Shown: positions 8,850 to 16,700 of the stretch, piece after piece | Position numbering within the stretch: position 1 is the first letter of the stretch | Layout of the letters: each line of letters opens with the position of its first letter | NCBI GenBank assembly: GCA_903881265.1 | Contig: CAIRSV010000278.1 | Location: 1 to 23,523, forward strand | DNA: 23,523 bases | Direction of reading: 5' to 3' | From: an uncultured Bacteroidota bacterium | GTDB lineage: Bacteria > Bacteroidota > Bacteroidia > Chitinophagales > Chitinophagaceae | The notes under the pieces: generated by a model | What the model saw: the letters and a program-made list of their open reading frames with translations, nothing else | Databases searched by the model: none | Told to the model about the DNA's origin: nothing | Program-made: the position numbers and the translations under genes

Positions 8850-9833
8850 CTATTTGATAAGTTTCTTGAAACTTACTTTTTCGCCATTGTCAATACGGAT
8901 GATATATTCCCCACGAGCGATAGCACTTGTGTTGATTTTTTTTGTTGCGTATTTCTCGATAGTAGACGAATAGATAGATTGTCCGTTGATGTTGATAATC
9001 GTCAATGCTAGATTATTAGCGGTGCTATTTTCAATCACTGCATACTCATTCATAGGCACAGGATATATGTGAATACCATCTGCATCTGTCAATTCATTGA
9101 TTCCAACAATCACATAATTCAAGTCATCCAAACAGAAATAAGCCGGGGTCAGCATACCAAACGAATTATTGTCTGTCGATACCAAATTGTATGTCAAACT
9201 ATCGACAGTGCCTAAAATGCTCAGATCTACTAAGGTCCAATCTTTTATAATATAGTCGTTTGCATTGTTGGAGAATCTGTAATCAGCTAGATAAAAACGA
9301 ACAGTATCAGGCTTTGGAGTTCCGGCAAACCATCCAGTGATATCTAAGCGAAAAAAATCAGGATCATTACCTGACGGTCCGCCAAATTTCTTTGAAAAAT
9401 TGCCGTCTCCGTCTCGAATAGTTTTATAACCATAGGTTGTATTGGTTACAAACATGCTACTGATCAACGCGGATGATGTAAATTTAATTTTATTCACGAG
9501 TGCATCATAACCCATATAGGCTACCGCATATTTACTTGAATTATTATGACCATTTCCGGTGATCGCACTCATTTCGTTGGTATAGGTGCCATTGATCGTG
9601 TCAGTATCGGCCGAGTAGCCCCATCCGCTCCAACTGTCACCCCATGCGCTAGTATCTCTGTCGTTGATAAACATCGCACTCCCGTTCTGAAAGGTTATTG
9701 TCGAGTCGATTCCCTGAATGCCATTCCAATAGACGGCAGGAGGCTGTAATGGAAGTGTTTCGAAGGAGGTGATTTGTGCATTGGTAGTTAAGGCCAAGCA
9801 GACTGCAATTAAACATGCTGTACTTTTTTTCAT
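8850..9833 (-). CDS. DUF4465 protein with T9SS sorting domain, first gene of the B12 operon
   Basis: A 327-residue protein with a signal peptide (1-19, TNA before QI). The body (about 45-240) shows the DUF4465 pattern: WGDSWSGWGYSADTD, KYAVAYMG, NTTYGYKTIRDGDGNFSKKFGG, DFFRLDITGW, DTVRFYLADYRF, DYIIKDWTLVDLSILGTVDSL and TPAYFCLDDLNYV, a jelly-roll-like beta domain. The C-terminus (about 255-327: IYPVPMNEYAVIEN, ININGQSIYSS, ARGEYIIRIDNGEKVSFKKLIK) is a T9SS type A sorting domain, so the protein should be exported and anchored on the surface. DUF4465 proteins occur in other B12-regulated loci of Bacteroidota, which fits the riboswitch here. The ATG follows an A-rich leader (AAAAAATAAAG), and a small hairpin sits 16 bases before it. 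A surface cobalamin-capture role is plausible but not shown by any binding motif I can name. Confidence 0.8.
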   Translation of the reverse strand: MKKSTACLIAVCLALTTNAQITSFETLPLQPPAVYWNGIQGIDSTITFQNGSAMFINDRDTSAWGDSWSGWGYSADTDTINGTYTNEMSAITGNGHNNSSKYAVAYMGYDALVNKIKFTSSALISSMFVTNTTYGYKTIRDGDGNFSKKFGGPSGNDPDFFRLDITGWFAGTPKPDTVRFYLADYRFSNNANDYIIKDWTLVDLSILGTVDSLTYNLVSTDNNSFGMLTPAYFCLDDLNYVIVGINELTDADGIHIYPVPMNEYAVIENSTANNLALTIININGQSIYSSTIEKYATKKINTSAIARGEYIIRIDNGEKVSFKKLIK

Positions 9834-9849
9834 CTTTATTTTTTAATTA

Positions 9850-9867
9850 CGTTACTAAAAAGTAACG
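9850..9867 (-). promoter_or_regulatory. Hairpin directly before the first B12-operon gene
   Basis: A perfect 7-bp inverted repeat, CGTTACT / AGTAACG around a 4-base loop, ends 16 bases before the ATG at 9833. In the transcript the loop is UUUU. No T run follows in the direction of transcription, so it is not an intrinsic terminator; its place suggests it affects ribosome access as part of the riboswitch expression platform. Confidence 0.5.
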
Positions 9868-9907
9868 GGAACGGTTCAATAAGTATGAAAAGAGTATTCG
9901 TACTTAC

Positions 9908-9933
9908 CAGTGGCTTTTTTCCCGAAGCCATTG
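9908..9933 (-). promoter_or_regulatory. Riboswitch expression-platform hairpin (P13-like)
   Basis: In the transcript UGGCUU (9930-9925) pairs with AAGCCA (9916-9911), extended by two outer pairs (C-G, A-U) past an A-C mismatch. The loop contains CGGG (9924-9921). It is complementary to CCCG (10052-10049), which sits in the loop of a small CAC/GUG hairpin inside the aptamer. This matches the L5-L13 kissing-loop contact known from cobalamin riboswitches. There is no U tract after the hairpin, which favours control of translation or another mechanism over simple termination. Confidence 0.6.
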
Positions 9934-9948
9934 AATAAAAATTGTGTT

Positions 9949-10117
9949 TCAGGCAGGTCTTCTGACTTACTCCATTCCTGATTCGCCTTCCCGTTTTGTA
10001 GTAGAAACAGTGGCATGAATGAATCAAGATTAGCAGAGCTTACAGCACCGGGTAGTGTTACTGAATTTCACAGTATTCCCTTTTCACCTTACAACATGTA
10101 AAATTTAAGGCACCTGA
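9949..10117 (-). promoter_or_regulatory. Cobalamin (B12) riboswitch aptamer
   Basis: Read on the - strand, the region shows the conserved cobalamin-riboswitch blocks in order: GGTGAAAAGGGAA (10088-10076), the P5-like hairpin with CCCG in its loop (10057-10046), GCTGTAA, CATGCCACTG (10017-10008), CGGGAAGG (9993-9986), and the 3' B12 box AGTCAGAAGACCTGCC (9967-9952). The closing stem P1 can form between TCAGG (10117-10113) and CCTGA (9953-9949). It lies between a promoter and the DUF4465 gene, with about 115 bases from aptamer end to start codon. In the family, adenosyl- or methylcobalamin binding lowers expression of uptake genes, so the downstream surface-protein/receptor operon should be repressed when B12 is plentiful. 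Confidence 0.95.
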
Positions 10118-10125
10118 TACATCGA

Positions 10126-10133
10126 CAAAAGTA
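10126..10133 (-). promoter_or_regulatory. Promoter of the B12-uptake operon (-7 element TACTTTTG)
   Basis: On the - strand 10133-10126 reads TACTTTTG, a full match to the Bacteroidota -7 consensus TAnnTTTG. Transcription would start about 7 bases later, near 10119, right at the first base of riboswitch stem P1. That fit in position supports the call. The -33 region has only a near match (TTTC, 10158-10155). Confidence 0.65.
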
Positions 10134-10224
10134 TAGAATAGAAAACAGAAATCTGAAATTGTTATTCACATTTTCCGCAATTGTGCTCTTTCTGAATCAA
10201 ACCTTAAACTAAAAGAGGATGTTG

Positions 10225-10232
10225 TATATTTG
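10225..10232 (+). promoter_or_regulatory. Candidate -7 promoter element (TATATTTG) of the hexosaminidase gene
   Basis: TATATTTG matches TAnnTTTG and lies 13 bases before the ATG at 10246, so the transcript would have a very short leader. No clear -33 TTTG was seen at the usual spacing. About 90 bp separate this element from the divergent B12-operon promoter. Confidence 0.5.
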
Positions 10233-10245
10233 AGAAATTTTTTTT

Positions 10246-12519
10246 ATGAAGAAAATCTTCGTTCTCTCTGCCTTGCAACTCGTCCTTATGGCAGTAGGTT
10301 TACAAGCCCAAACGATTATTCCGAATCCGCAATCGCAGTCTGACATGGAAAACAAGACCGAAGATGTGAAGGTCTCCGATTTGCAGTTTATCTCTGCGAA
10401 TGATCCCTCGTTCGCATCTGATATTAAGGTGTTCAGTGAGTTTATGTCCAAAATGGGCTATCCTGCCATTGCACAAAAAGAATCTGCTACTCATGCAATA
10501 CACCTGATCAAGGATGCTAGTCTTCGCGATGAGGAATATCGAATGCAATGCAAAGCCAATCAAGTGGTTGAAATACGTGGTGGCAAAGACGGTGTGTTTT
10601 ACGGACTGATGTCGATGCTGCAATTAATCGAAGAGGGGCAACGACAGGTAGGTTTGTCGGTTCCTCAATTGCATGATTTTCCTGCCTACTCTTGGAGAGG
10701 CATGCACCTCGATGTAAGTCGTCATTTCTTTCCGAAGGAATTTGTGATGAAGTATATCGACATATTAGCGCTGCACAAGATGAATACCTTTCACTGGCAT
10801 CTTACCGATGTTCAGGGATGGCGCATTGAAATAAAAAAATATCCTAAACTTACCGAAATAGGTAGCAAGCGTAAAGAAAGTATTGTGGAGAAAAACTTTG
10901 ATCCATATATTGGAGATGGTGTTCCTGTGGAAGGTTTTTATACGCAAGATGACATTAAAGAAATTGTGCTTTATGCGCAAGCAAGACACGTTCAAGTGGT
11001 ACCTGAAATAGAAATGCCAGGTCACGCACAGGCTGCACTGAGTGCCTATCCTGAGTATAGTTGCGCGAAGAATATGATGGAACCCTTGACCAAATGGGGC
11101 GTTAGCAATGATGTGTATTGTACCGATGATGCCACTTTTCGTTTTTTAGAAGATATACTCGACGAGGTAATGGCGTTGTTCCCGTCAAACTATATTCATA
11201 TCGGTGGCGATGAAGTGCCTAAAGATCGATGGAAAGTTTGTCCGGTGTGTCAGCAAACAATGAAGACACATCATCTTAAGGATGAGAATGAATTACAAAG
11301 CTATTTTATCAAACACATCGATGCCTATGTCACATCGAAAGGACGAAATATTATTGGCTGGGATGAAATATTGGAAGGTGGTCTAGCACCGAACGCAGCC
11401 GTTATGAGCTGGCGTGGTGAGGAAGGCGGTATCATTGCAGCCAAACAACAACATAAGGTGGTAATGACACCGGGCGACTATTGTTATTTCGACCATTATC
11501 AAGGAAACAAGAATGCCGAGCCGCTCGCAATTGGTGGTTTTACACCTATACAACAAGTATATAGTTATCAACCAACACCCGCTGTTTTAAATGCCGAAGA
11601 AAAAAAATATATTCTTGGTGCACAGGCGAATGTATGGACAGAATATATTGCCACCACTGACCATGTTGAATATATGGCAGTTCCTCGTTTGTGTGCCTTA
11701 GCTGAAGTGCTTTGGTTAGGGGATTCGAAACCAGGATGGATAGATTTTAAGAACCGTCTTCGTGTGCATTTTTCCTTCCTTGATCAATGCAAGGTTCATT
11801 ATGCGAACTCAATCTTTGATGTGACTACTGTCCGCAATATTGTCGAAGGTAAGGTGGAACTAACATTGGAATCAGTCTATGAAAATGGGCAGATCCAATA
11901 TCAGATGCCTGATGTTGACCAAGCACAATTATTGTTGTATAAAAAAGGTCGACCCTTGGTATTCAAACGCAGCGGTAAGCTCAGAGCCCAATACTATGAA
12001 GGAACGAAAGAGTTAGGTCATTTGCTTGAAGAAGAAATTCTCGTGCATAAGGCCTTAGGGAAAAATATCAGTAGCACAATCGAACCAAGCAGCTATTATA
12101 ATGAAGGGGGTCTGCCTAAATTGGCCGACAGTAAAGCAGGTCATGCACCACGCTTGTCATCTGATTGGTTGGGTTGGAGTGGAAAAAATCCAGCGATTAC
12201 CATCGATCTTGGGGATGCGTCTAAATTGAATAACCTCGATATCTATACGTTGAAAGAAGAGTCGAATTGGATTTATCTACCGCAACAAATCACAGTGTCT
12301 TTGAGCACAGATGGCATTAACTATATTGCGTTAAAGACCTTATCAGCGAAGGAAATTGAAGATGCTTACGGTGTCGATAATAAACTATCCGTTTCGCTAG
12401 CGAATACAAAGGCCAGATACGTAAAACTAGCGCTAACATGCGCACCAAAAATTGAAAAAGACAAGCCAGGGGCAGGTGAAGACGCTTGGGTATTTCTAAG
12501 TGAATTGGCCGTCAACTAA
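10246..12519 (+). CDS. Beta-N-acetylhexosaminidase, glycoside hydrolase family 20
   Basis: A 757-residue exo-enzyme expected to remove terminal N-acetylglucosamine or N-acetylgalactosamine from chitin fragments, glycoproteins or peptidoglycan pieces. Signal peptide 1-20 (GLQ/AQ) sends it to the periplasm or outside. Domain order: the N-terminal GH20b alpha/beta domain (about 22-142), the GH20 TIM barrel (about 147-500), a chitobiase-type C-terminal beta segment (about 530-605), and a discoidin-like F5/8 type C domain (about 625-757, from KNPAITIDLGDASKLNNLDIYT onwards). Catalytic signature HIGGDEVPK places the Asp-Glu pair at D322-E323. Other family marks are SWRGMHLDVSRH with the substrate-binding Arg151, WHLTDVQGWRIEIKKYP, PEIEMPGHAQAAL and VMSWRGEEGG. 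There is no T9SS domain. Length and domains are typical of Bacteroidota GH20 enzymes. The ATG follows a T-rich leader; no longer start is supported. Confidence 0.95.
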   Translation: MKKIFVLSALQLVLMAVGLQAQTIIPNPQSQSDMENKTEDVKVSDLQFISANDPSFASDIKVFSEFMSKMGYPAIAQKESATHAIHLIKDASLRDEEYRMQCKANQVVEIRGGKDGVFYGLMSMLQLIEEGQRQVGLSVPQLHDFPAYSWRGMHLDVSRHFFPKEFVMKYIDILALHKMNTFHWHLTDVQGWRIEIKKYPKLTEIGSKRKESIVEKNFDPYIGDGVPVEGFYTQDDIKEIVLYAQARHVQVVPEIEMPGHAQAALSAYPEYSCAKNMMEPLTKWGVSNDVYCTDDATFRFLEDILDEVMALFPSNYIHIGGDEVPKDRWKVCPVCQQTMKTHHLKDENELQSYFIKHIDAYVTSKGRNIIGWDEILEGGLAPNAAVMSWRGEEGGIIAAKQQHKVVMTPGDYCYFDHYQGNKNAEPLAIGGFTPIQQVYSYQPTPAVLNAEEKKYILGAQANVWTEYIATTDHVEYMAVPRLCALAEVLWLGDSKPGWIDFKNRLRVHFSFLDQCKVHYANSIFDVTTVRNIVEGKVELTLESVYENGQIQYQMPDVDQAQLLLYKKGRPLVFKRSGKLRAQYYEGTKELGHLLEEEILVHKALGKNISSTIEPSSYYNEGGLPKLADSKAGHAPRLSSDWLGWSGKNPAITIDLGDASKLNNLDIYTLKEESNWIYLPQQITVSLSTDGINYIALKTLSAKEIEDAYGVDNKLSVSLANTKARYVKLALTCAPKIEKDKPGAGEDAWVFLSELAVN

Positions 12520-12562
12520 CGAATCGATACAAGTATTAAATTCAAATAAACTCATTCGCATT

Positions 12563-12820
12563 ATGAATCCAATATCATTCTCTAACAAAAAAGTCGTTAT
12601 GCTGTTGACGGCATTCTTGCTATGTATTTCCTTTACGCTGTTTGCTCAAGCCAACGATTTTAATTATTATGGCAATGGGGTATATGTCAATAGCGGTATT
12701 GGGGTAGGCTCCATTATTGCTATTGTGGCGTCTTGGTCGAGAAATAAGTCGGTCCTTTGGGCTATTTTTCACGCGTTCTGCGGATGGGCTTATGTGATTT
12801 ATTACATAATTACTCGCTAA
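12563..12820 (+). CDS. Small membrane protein of unknown function (85 aa)
   Basis: The frame is open from 12500 inside the hexosaminidase gene, but the ATG at 12563 gives a sensible start: MNPISFSNKKVVMLLTAFLLCISFTLFAQ is a signal-peptide-like first segment. The rest (NDFNYYGNGVYVNSGIGVGSIIAIVASWSRNKSVLWAIFHAFCGWAYVIYYIITR) has two further hydrophobic stretches separated by the basic turn SWSRNKS. Short proteins with this pattern (GSIIAIVxSWSRNxSxxWAxxHxxxxWxYVIYY) recur in Bacteroidota; I know of no function. It starts 43 bp after the hexosaminidase stop in the same direction and may share its transcript. An inverted repeat lies 27 bp after the stop. Confidence 0.75.
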   Translation: MNPISFSNKKVVMLLTAFLLCISFTLFAQANDFNYYGNGVYVNSGIGVGSIIAIVASWSRNKSVLWAIFHAFCGWAYVIYYIITR

Positions 12821-12846
12821 GGTCTAGTGAAGATAGATGTGTATCA

Positions 12847-12873
12847 ATCGTATTTGAAGTGATTCAAATCGAT
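12847..12873 (+). repeat. Inverted repeat after the small membrane protein gene
   Basis: ATTTGAA (12852-12858) pairs with TTCAAAT (12863-12869) around a GTGA loop. ATCG / CGAT extend the stem outward with one bulged T (12851), for 11 pairs. No T tract follows, so it may be a weak terminator, a transcript-end stabiliser or an operator upstream of the peptidyl-prolyl isomerase promoter. Confidence 0.5.
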
Positions 12874-12912
12874 AAAATGTAGGTCACATTCAAGATTCTT
12901 AGTAAAAAACAA

Positions 12913-12920
12913 TACTTTCG
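12913..12920 (+). promoter_or_regulatory. Candidate -7 promoter element (TACTTTCG) of the cyclophilin gene
   Basis: TACTTTCGC lies 15 bases before the ATG at 12936. The same octamer with the following C occurs in the rpoB promoter in this window, suggesting it is the normal housekeeping form here. The -33 region shows no clear TTTG. Confidence 0.55.
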
Positions 12921-12935
12921 CACAAAATCATAATC

Positions 12936-13382
12936 ATGAGCGAGCAAGTATTGACCCAAGGTAAAATTCATACCAATAAAGGTGTAATGACCTTTGAATT
13001 ATACGATGATGCCACACCAATAGCGGTAGCAAATTTTAAAAAACTGATTGGTATCAACTTCTACGATGGTCTGAAATTCCATCGCGTGATCCCTAACTTT
13101 ATGGTACAAGCAGGTTGCCCTGATGGCACAGGTGCAGGCGGACCAGGTTATGAAATCAATTGTGAAACGAATGCCCCTAAGCAATTTCACGATCGTGGCA
13201 TGATGTCAATGGCACATCGTGGAAAGAATACTGGCGGATCTCAATTCTTTATTTGCCATAACAGAGCAGGCACAAGTCACCTTGATGGTGTGCACACTTG
13301 TTTCGGTAAAGTCATTGATGGGTTGGATGTGCTCGATCAGATTCAGGGCGGTGATGTGATGGAAAAAGTGGAACTCGTTTAA
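12936..13382 (+). CDS. Peptidyl-prolyl cis-trans isomerase, cyclophilin type
   Basis: A 148-residue protein covering a compact bacterial cyclophilin domain, which speeds cis-trans isomerisation of X-Pro bonds during folding. Core motifs are FHRVIPNFMVQAGCPDGTGAGGPGY (residues 48-72), with the catalytic Arg50, Phe55 and Gln58, then MMSMAHRGKNTGGSQFFI (89-106) and HLDGVHTCFGKVIDG. The position of the cyclosporin-contacting tryptophan of eukaryotic cyclophilins is His116, common in bacterial forms. No signal peptide is visible, so it is cytoplasmic, similar in size to E. coli PpiB. It stands alone with its own candidate promoter; no terminator was seen after it. Confidence 0.93.
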   Translation: MSEQVLTQGKIHTNKGVMTFELYDDATPIAVANFKKLIGINFYDGLKFHRVIPNFMVQAGCPDGTGAGGPGYEINCETNAPKQFHDRGMMSMAHRGKNTGGSQFFICHNRAGTSHLDGVHTCFGKVIDGLDVLDQIQGGDVMEKVELV

Positions 13383-13741
13383 TAGTAAGTCCTTTTAAAT
13401 ACGAAGTTCATTTCTGTGGAATCGTCAGATTGGTTGATATGAAGTCACTGAGCCCTTCAGATTTTGAGGGAATACGTATTCAATGCTCAACGTTTATTGT
13501 CTTTTATAGTAAAGGAATGCAGGTGAATACTGCTTGATGTCTACTAGTAATCATTACATCTTAAACAAGCGAATTATTGCTTGTGTATCTTCTTCTTGCT
13601 TCATGGTGCAGATCTTTCTTTTTCGCAAGTCTGCAAGCGTTTTGAAGAAGTGTGTCATTTTGTGAATAAAAAGTTAGCGATTCTACGAACCTTCTTTACT
13701 CTTTATGGTAAAATGGATTATTTTTACTCACTCATCACATA
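13383..13741. other. 359-bp stretch without a recognised gene
   Basis: AT-rich sequence between the cyclophilin and the large T9SS gene. It contains a 6-bp inverted repeat (ACAAGC 13565-13570 / GCTTGT 13579-13584) without a T run, and an unconvincing 32-codon open frame from 13440. No -7 element matching TAnnTTTG was found; the nearest is TATTTTTA at 13719-13726. The promoter of the following gene must lie here but cannot be placed. Confidence 0.6.
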
Positions 13742-16700
13742 ATGAACAACATGAAAAAAACGTTATTTTCTATCCTAGTTTTACTTTGTACGCTGCAAAT
13801 TAGTTTTTCGCAGGTAATTACTTTTCAGCCGACTACAGCAGGAACAGGTTATCTGCCTTCGAATAATTCATCGGGTGGCATAACATTTGTTATACAGAAT
13901 ACCAATCCGTATCCGGCTATACTAAATAGCCTGACGTATTGGAACAGCACTGCTGCAACAAAGGATTTTACACTTTGGTATTCATCATCATCATTATCAG
14001 GTGCCCCGACTTTCCCACCGACAGTGGCCGCAGGTTGGAATACAGTGGCGACCGTTACAGGCGTTGCCATGGCGGCTAGTGTGCAAAGTCCTATTTTTAC
14101 TGGATTGACATTCGTTATACCAGCCAATACCACCTATAGGTTTTTCTTGATTTCGGCGAATGTGCAATACACAGGAATAACCGCACCTCCGAATCCTTCA
14201 GGGGTGAGTCCAACGACGTTTACAAATACAGGTGTAAATTTTTTAGTGGCTGAAGCCCAGATTGCCGGTCAGAATGTAGGCTGGGGTGGAGGTAACTTTT
14301 CGCCAAGAGCTTTTCTTGGATCGGCGACATTGACCTTGTTAAGTACGCCTTGTTCAGGACAACCAACAGCAGGTGTTGCTTCGGCTTCACCCACAAATCC
14401 TTGTCCGGGTACAAATATTACGTTAAGTCTAACCGGTTCAACTGCAGCCAGTGGATTAGCGTACCAATGGCAGCGCGCCAATTCACCAGCTGGTCCGTGG
14501 CTTACAATACCGGGTGCTACAACAAATCCATATCTATATTCTCCACCAACAGGCAGTACGACGTTCTATCGTTGTATTGTGGTTTGTACTACTTCAGGGT
14601 TGAATGATACAACAGTCGCCACATCACCTGCTGTGGTGGTGCAATCTTGGACACCAACATCTGCGTGTTATTGCAATGGCATAGTAAGTGCATCAACCAC
14701 AAATGATATAGGGCAGTTGACGTTTGGGCCACTTGTAAATCCAACCACGGCTCCTTCCCCGCAAGGTTCAAACCCAAGCGCGACAGGCACGGTGACTAAC
14801 TTGATGAGTCTGACACCTATCCCAAATTTTGTACAGGCGCTTACGTATCCAATAAATGTCTTTCAGATATCATCAGCTGCTACCTTAGGCACTACATGGG
14901 TAAAAGCATGGATAGATTACAATCATAATGCTAATTTTACTGATCCAGGCGAAGAAGTATTTAGCAGTACCTCCAATGCGGCAAATTCTTTTACACCCAT
15001 TGGTTCTGTCACCATCCCTCCAACTTCACTTCCGGGCAATACGCATATGCGCGTAAAAATGGAAACGGGTGGGAGTCAAGCTACCACAACACCTTGTAAT
15101 AATATCACCACAGGCGAGGTTGAAGATTATCTAATTAATATCAGCCCAGCAGGGCCGTATGACCCAAATGTGAGTGCCATTGCGGTGCCATCAAGTAACT
15201 GCACAGGCGCAACGGAAACCTTGACCGCCACTATTTGTAATTATGGTTCCCTGAATATAAACTTACTCATTCATCCGGTGACTGTGACGTTTAAAGTTAT
15301 TGGTCCGACCGGTCTTTCGACCTATACTGTCACCTTGAATAGTGGCACTATTCCTGCTTTTGGTGCGTCATGTGTCACGGCTACTGTAACGCCCGTTAAT
15401 TTATATGCAGGCGGAAATTATGCCATCAATGCCTTAGTTTCTTGTCCTACGCTTCCTGCGGCTCAAGTTGTAAATCCAAGTAACGACTCGCTGGCAACTG
15501 CTATACCATTGTTTAATTATCGTCCGACTGCGAGTGCGCCTTATGAATTATGTCAATTTAATAGTATTCCATTCGGACAAGGATTGGGTGTCAGTGGTTG
15601 TTCGGCTCCATATTTAGACACGGTGACCATAACGTTTAATCTTGGTATTTGTAATGACAATATAGGGTCTATAGGAAATGGTACATCAGTTGGATTGCCT
15701 TCTAATTGTTCAGATCAATACGCTTGCAGTTTCGGTTCGGCCACAATGCCGGCCTTGCCTCCAGGAACAACCTTTGTTACTCCGGCTGTCTTGAAAGTAA
15801 CTAATTTAAAAGAGAATCCATTAGTGCCTGCCACTGTCAATACTGAAATGAGGCTCAATATTTATAATAATAATCCAATAGGGCCTAATTTATTATCACC
15901 TGGCGGAGTAGTGCCAACAGTCACAACGGCCGGTGCGGTTAATGATTGGACCTACGAACGTCAGATTTCAACGAATGACCTTTCAAATATTTTCTCGAAT
16001 GTTGCTGCAGGTGGATCTCTTAATTTGGGCTATTGGGAATCCTATCAGGATAATACGTCCGTGCCTGATATCGCGTTAAATTCATCATCGCCATCAGTGG
16101 CCACATTGACCATTTATTATCAATATGTGCCGGCTGCCTTTTCTTGGTACGATGTGCCTGTCGGTGGTAGTAGTTTGTTTTCGCTTTCACCGTTCAATCC
16201 ATTCTTGTACCCTAATGCTGTTGTTAATAATTCCAATACGCCTGGAACCTTTACGTTTTATGCTTCCTGTATAGGATTACCGCAATGCAGGGTGCCGGTA
16301 AATTTAAATATTAATCCAACGCCTACTGCGTTTCAGGATACGCTTACTGCTTGTGAGTATTTGGTGGGTGCGAATAATGCCATTTTTAATCTTCCTAGTT
16401 TGAATGGAGGAGTATCAGGTAATAATTTAGCAGCGAGTGTGGCTTATTTCGGTGACCAATCTTTATTGTTACCCGTATTGACCCCATCAACTGATACAAG
16501 CAGTACCAATGTGATCTACTCAAAGGTGTTTTATGCTACAACAGGTTGTTATTCATCTGATACCGTATTGTTGGATGTGCAAAGTATACCTCAGTTTACA
16601 CAGAGCATTTATACAGGATTTGCCTGTGCTCCGAATGCCATTGATATTTCTTCTTTGGTTAGTGTGTTTAGTCCGAATGCGATTGATTCATTTTATTATT

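Noticed and set aside
9908..9933. The platform hairpin as an intrinsic terminator
   Set aside because: No run of U follows it in the direction of transcription.
12500..12562. A longer N-terminus for the small membrane protein
   Set aside because: It would overlap the hexosaminidase gene and place 21 polar residues before a good signal-like start at 12563.
13440..13538. A 32-codon frame in the gene-free stretch before the large T9SS gene
   Set aside because: It is short, with no hydrophobic, motif or promoter support; treated as chance.
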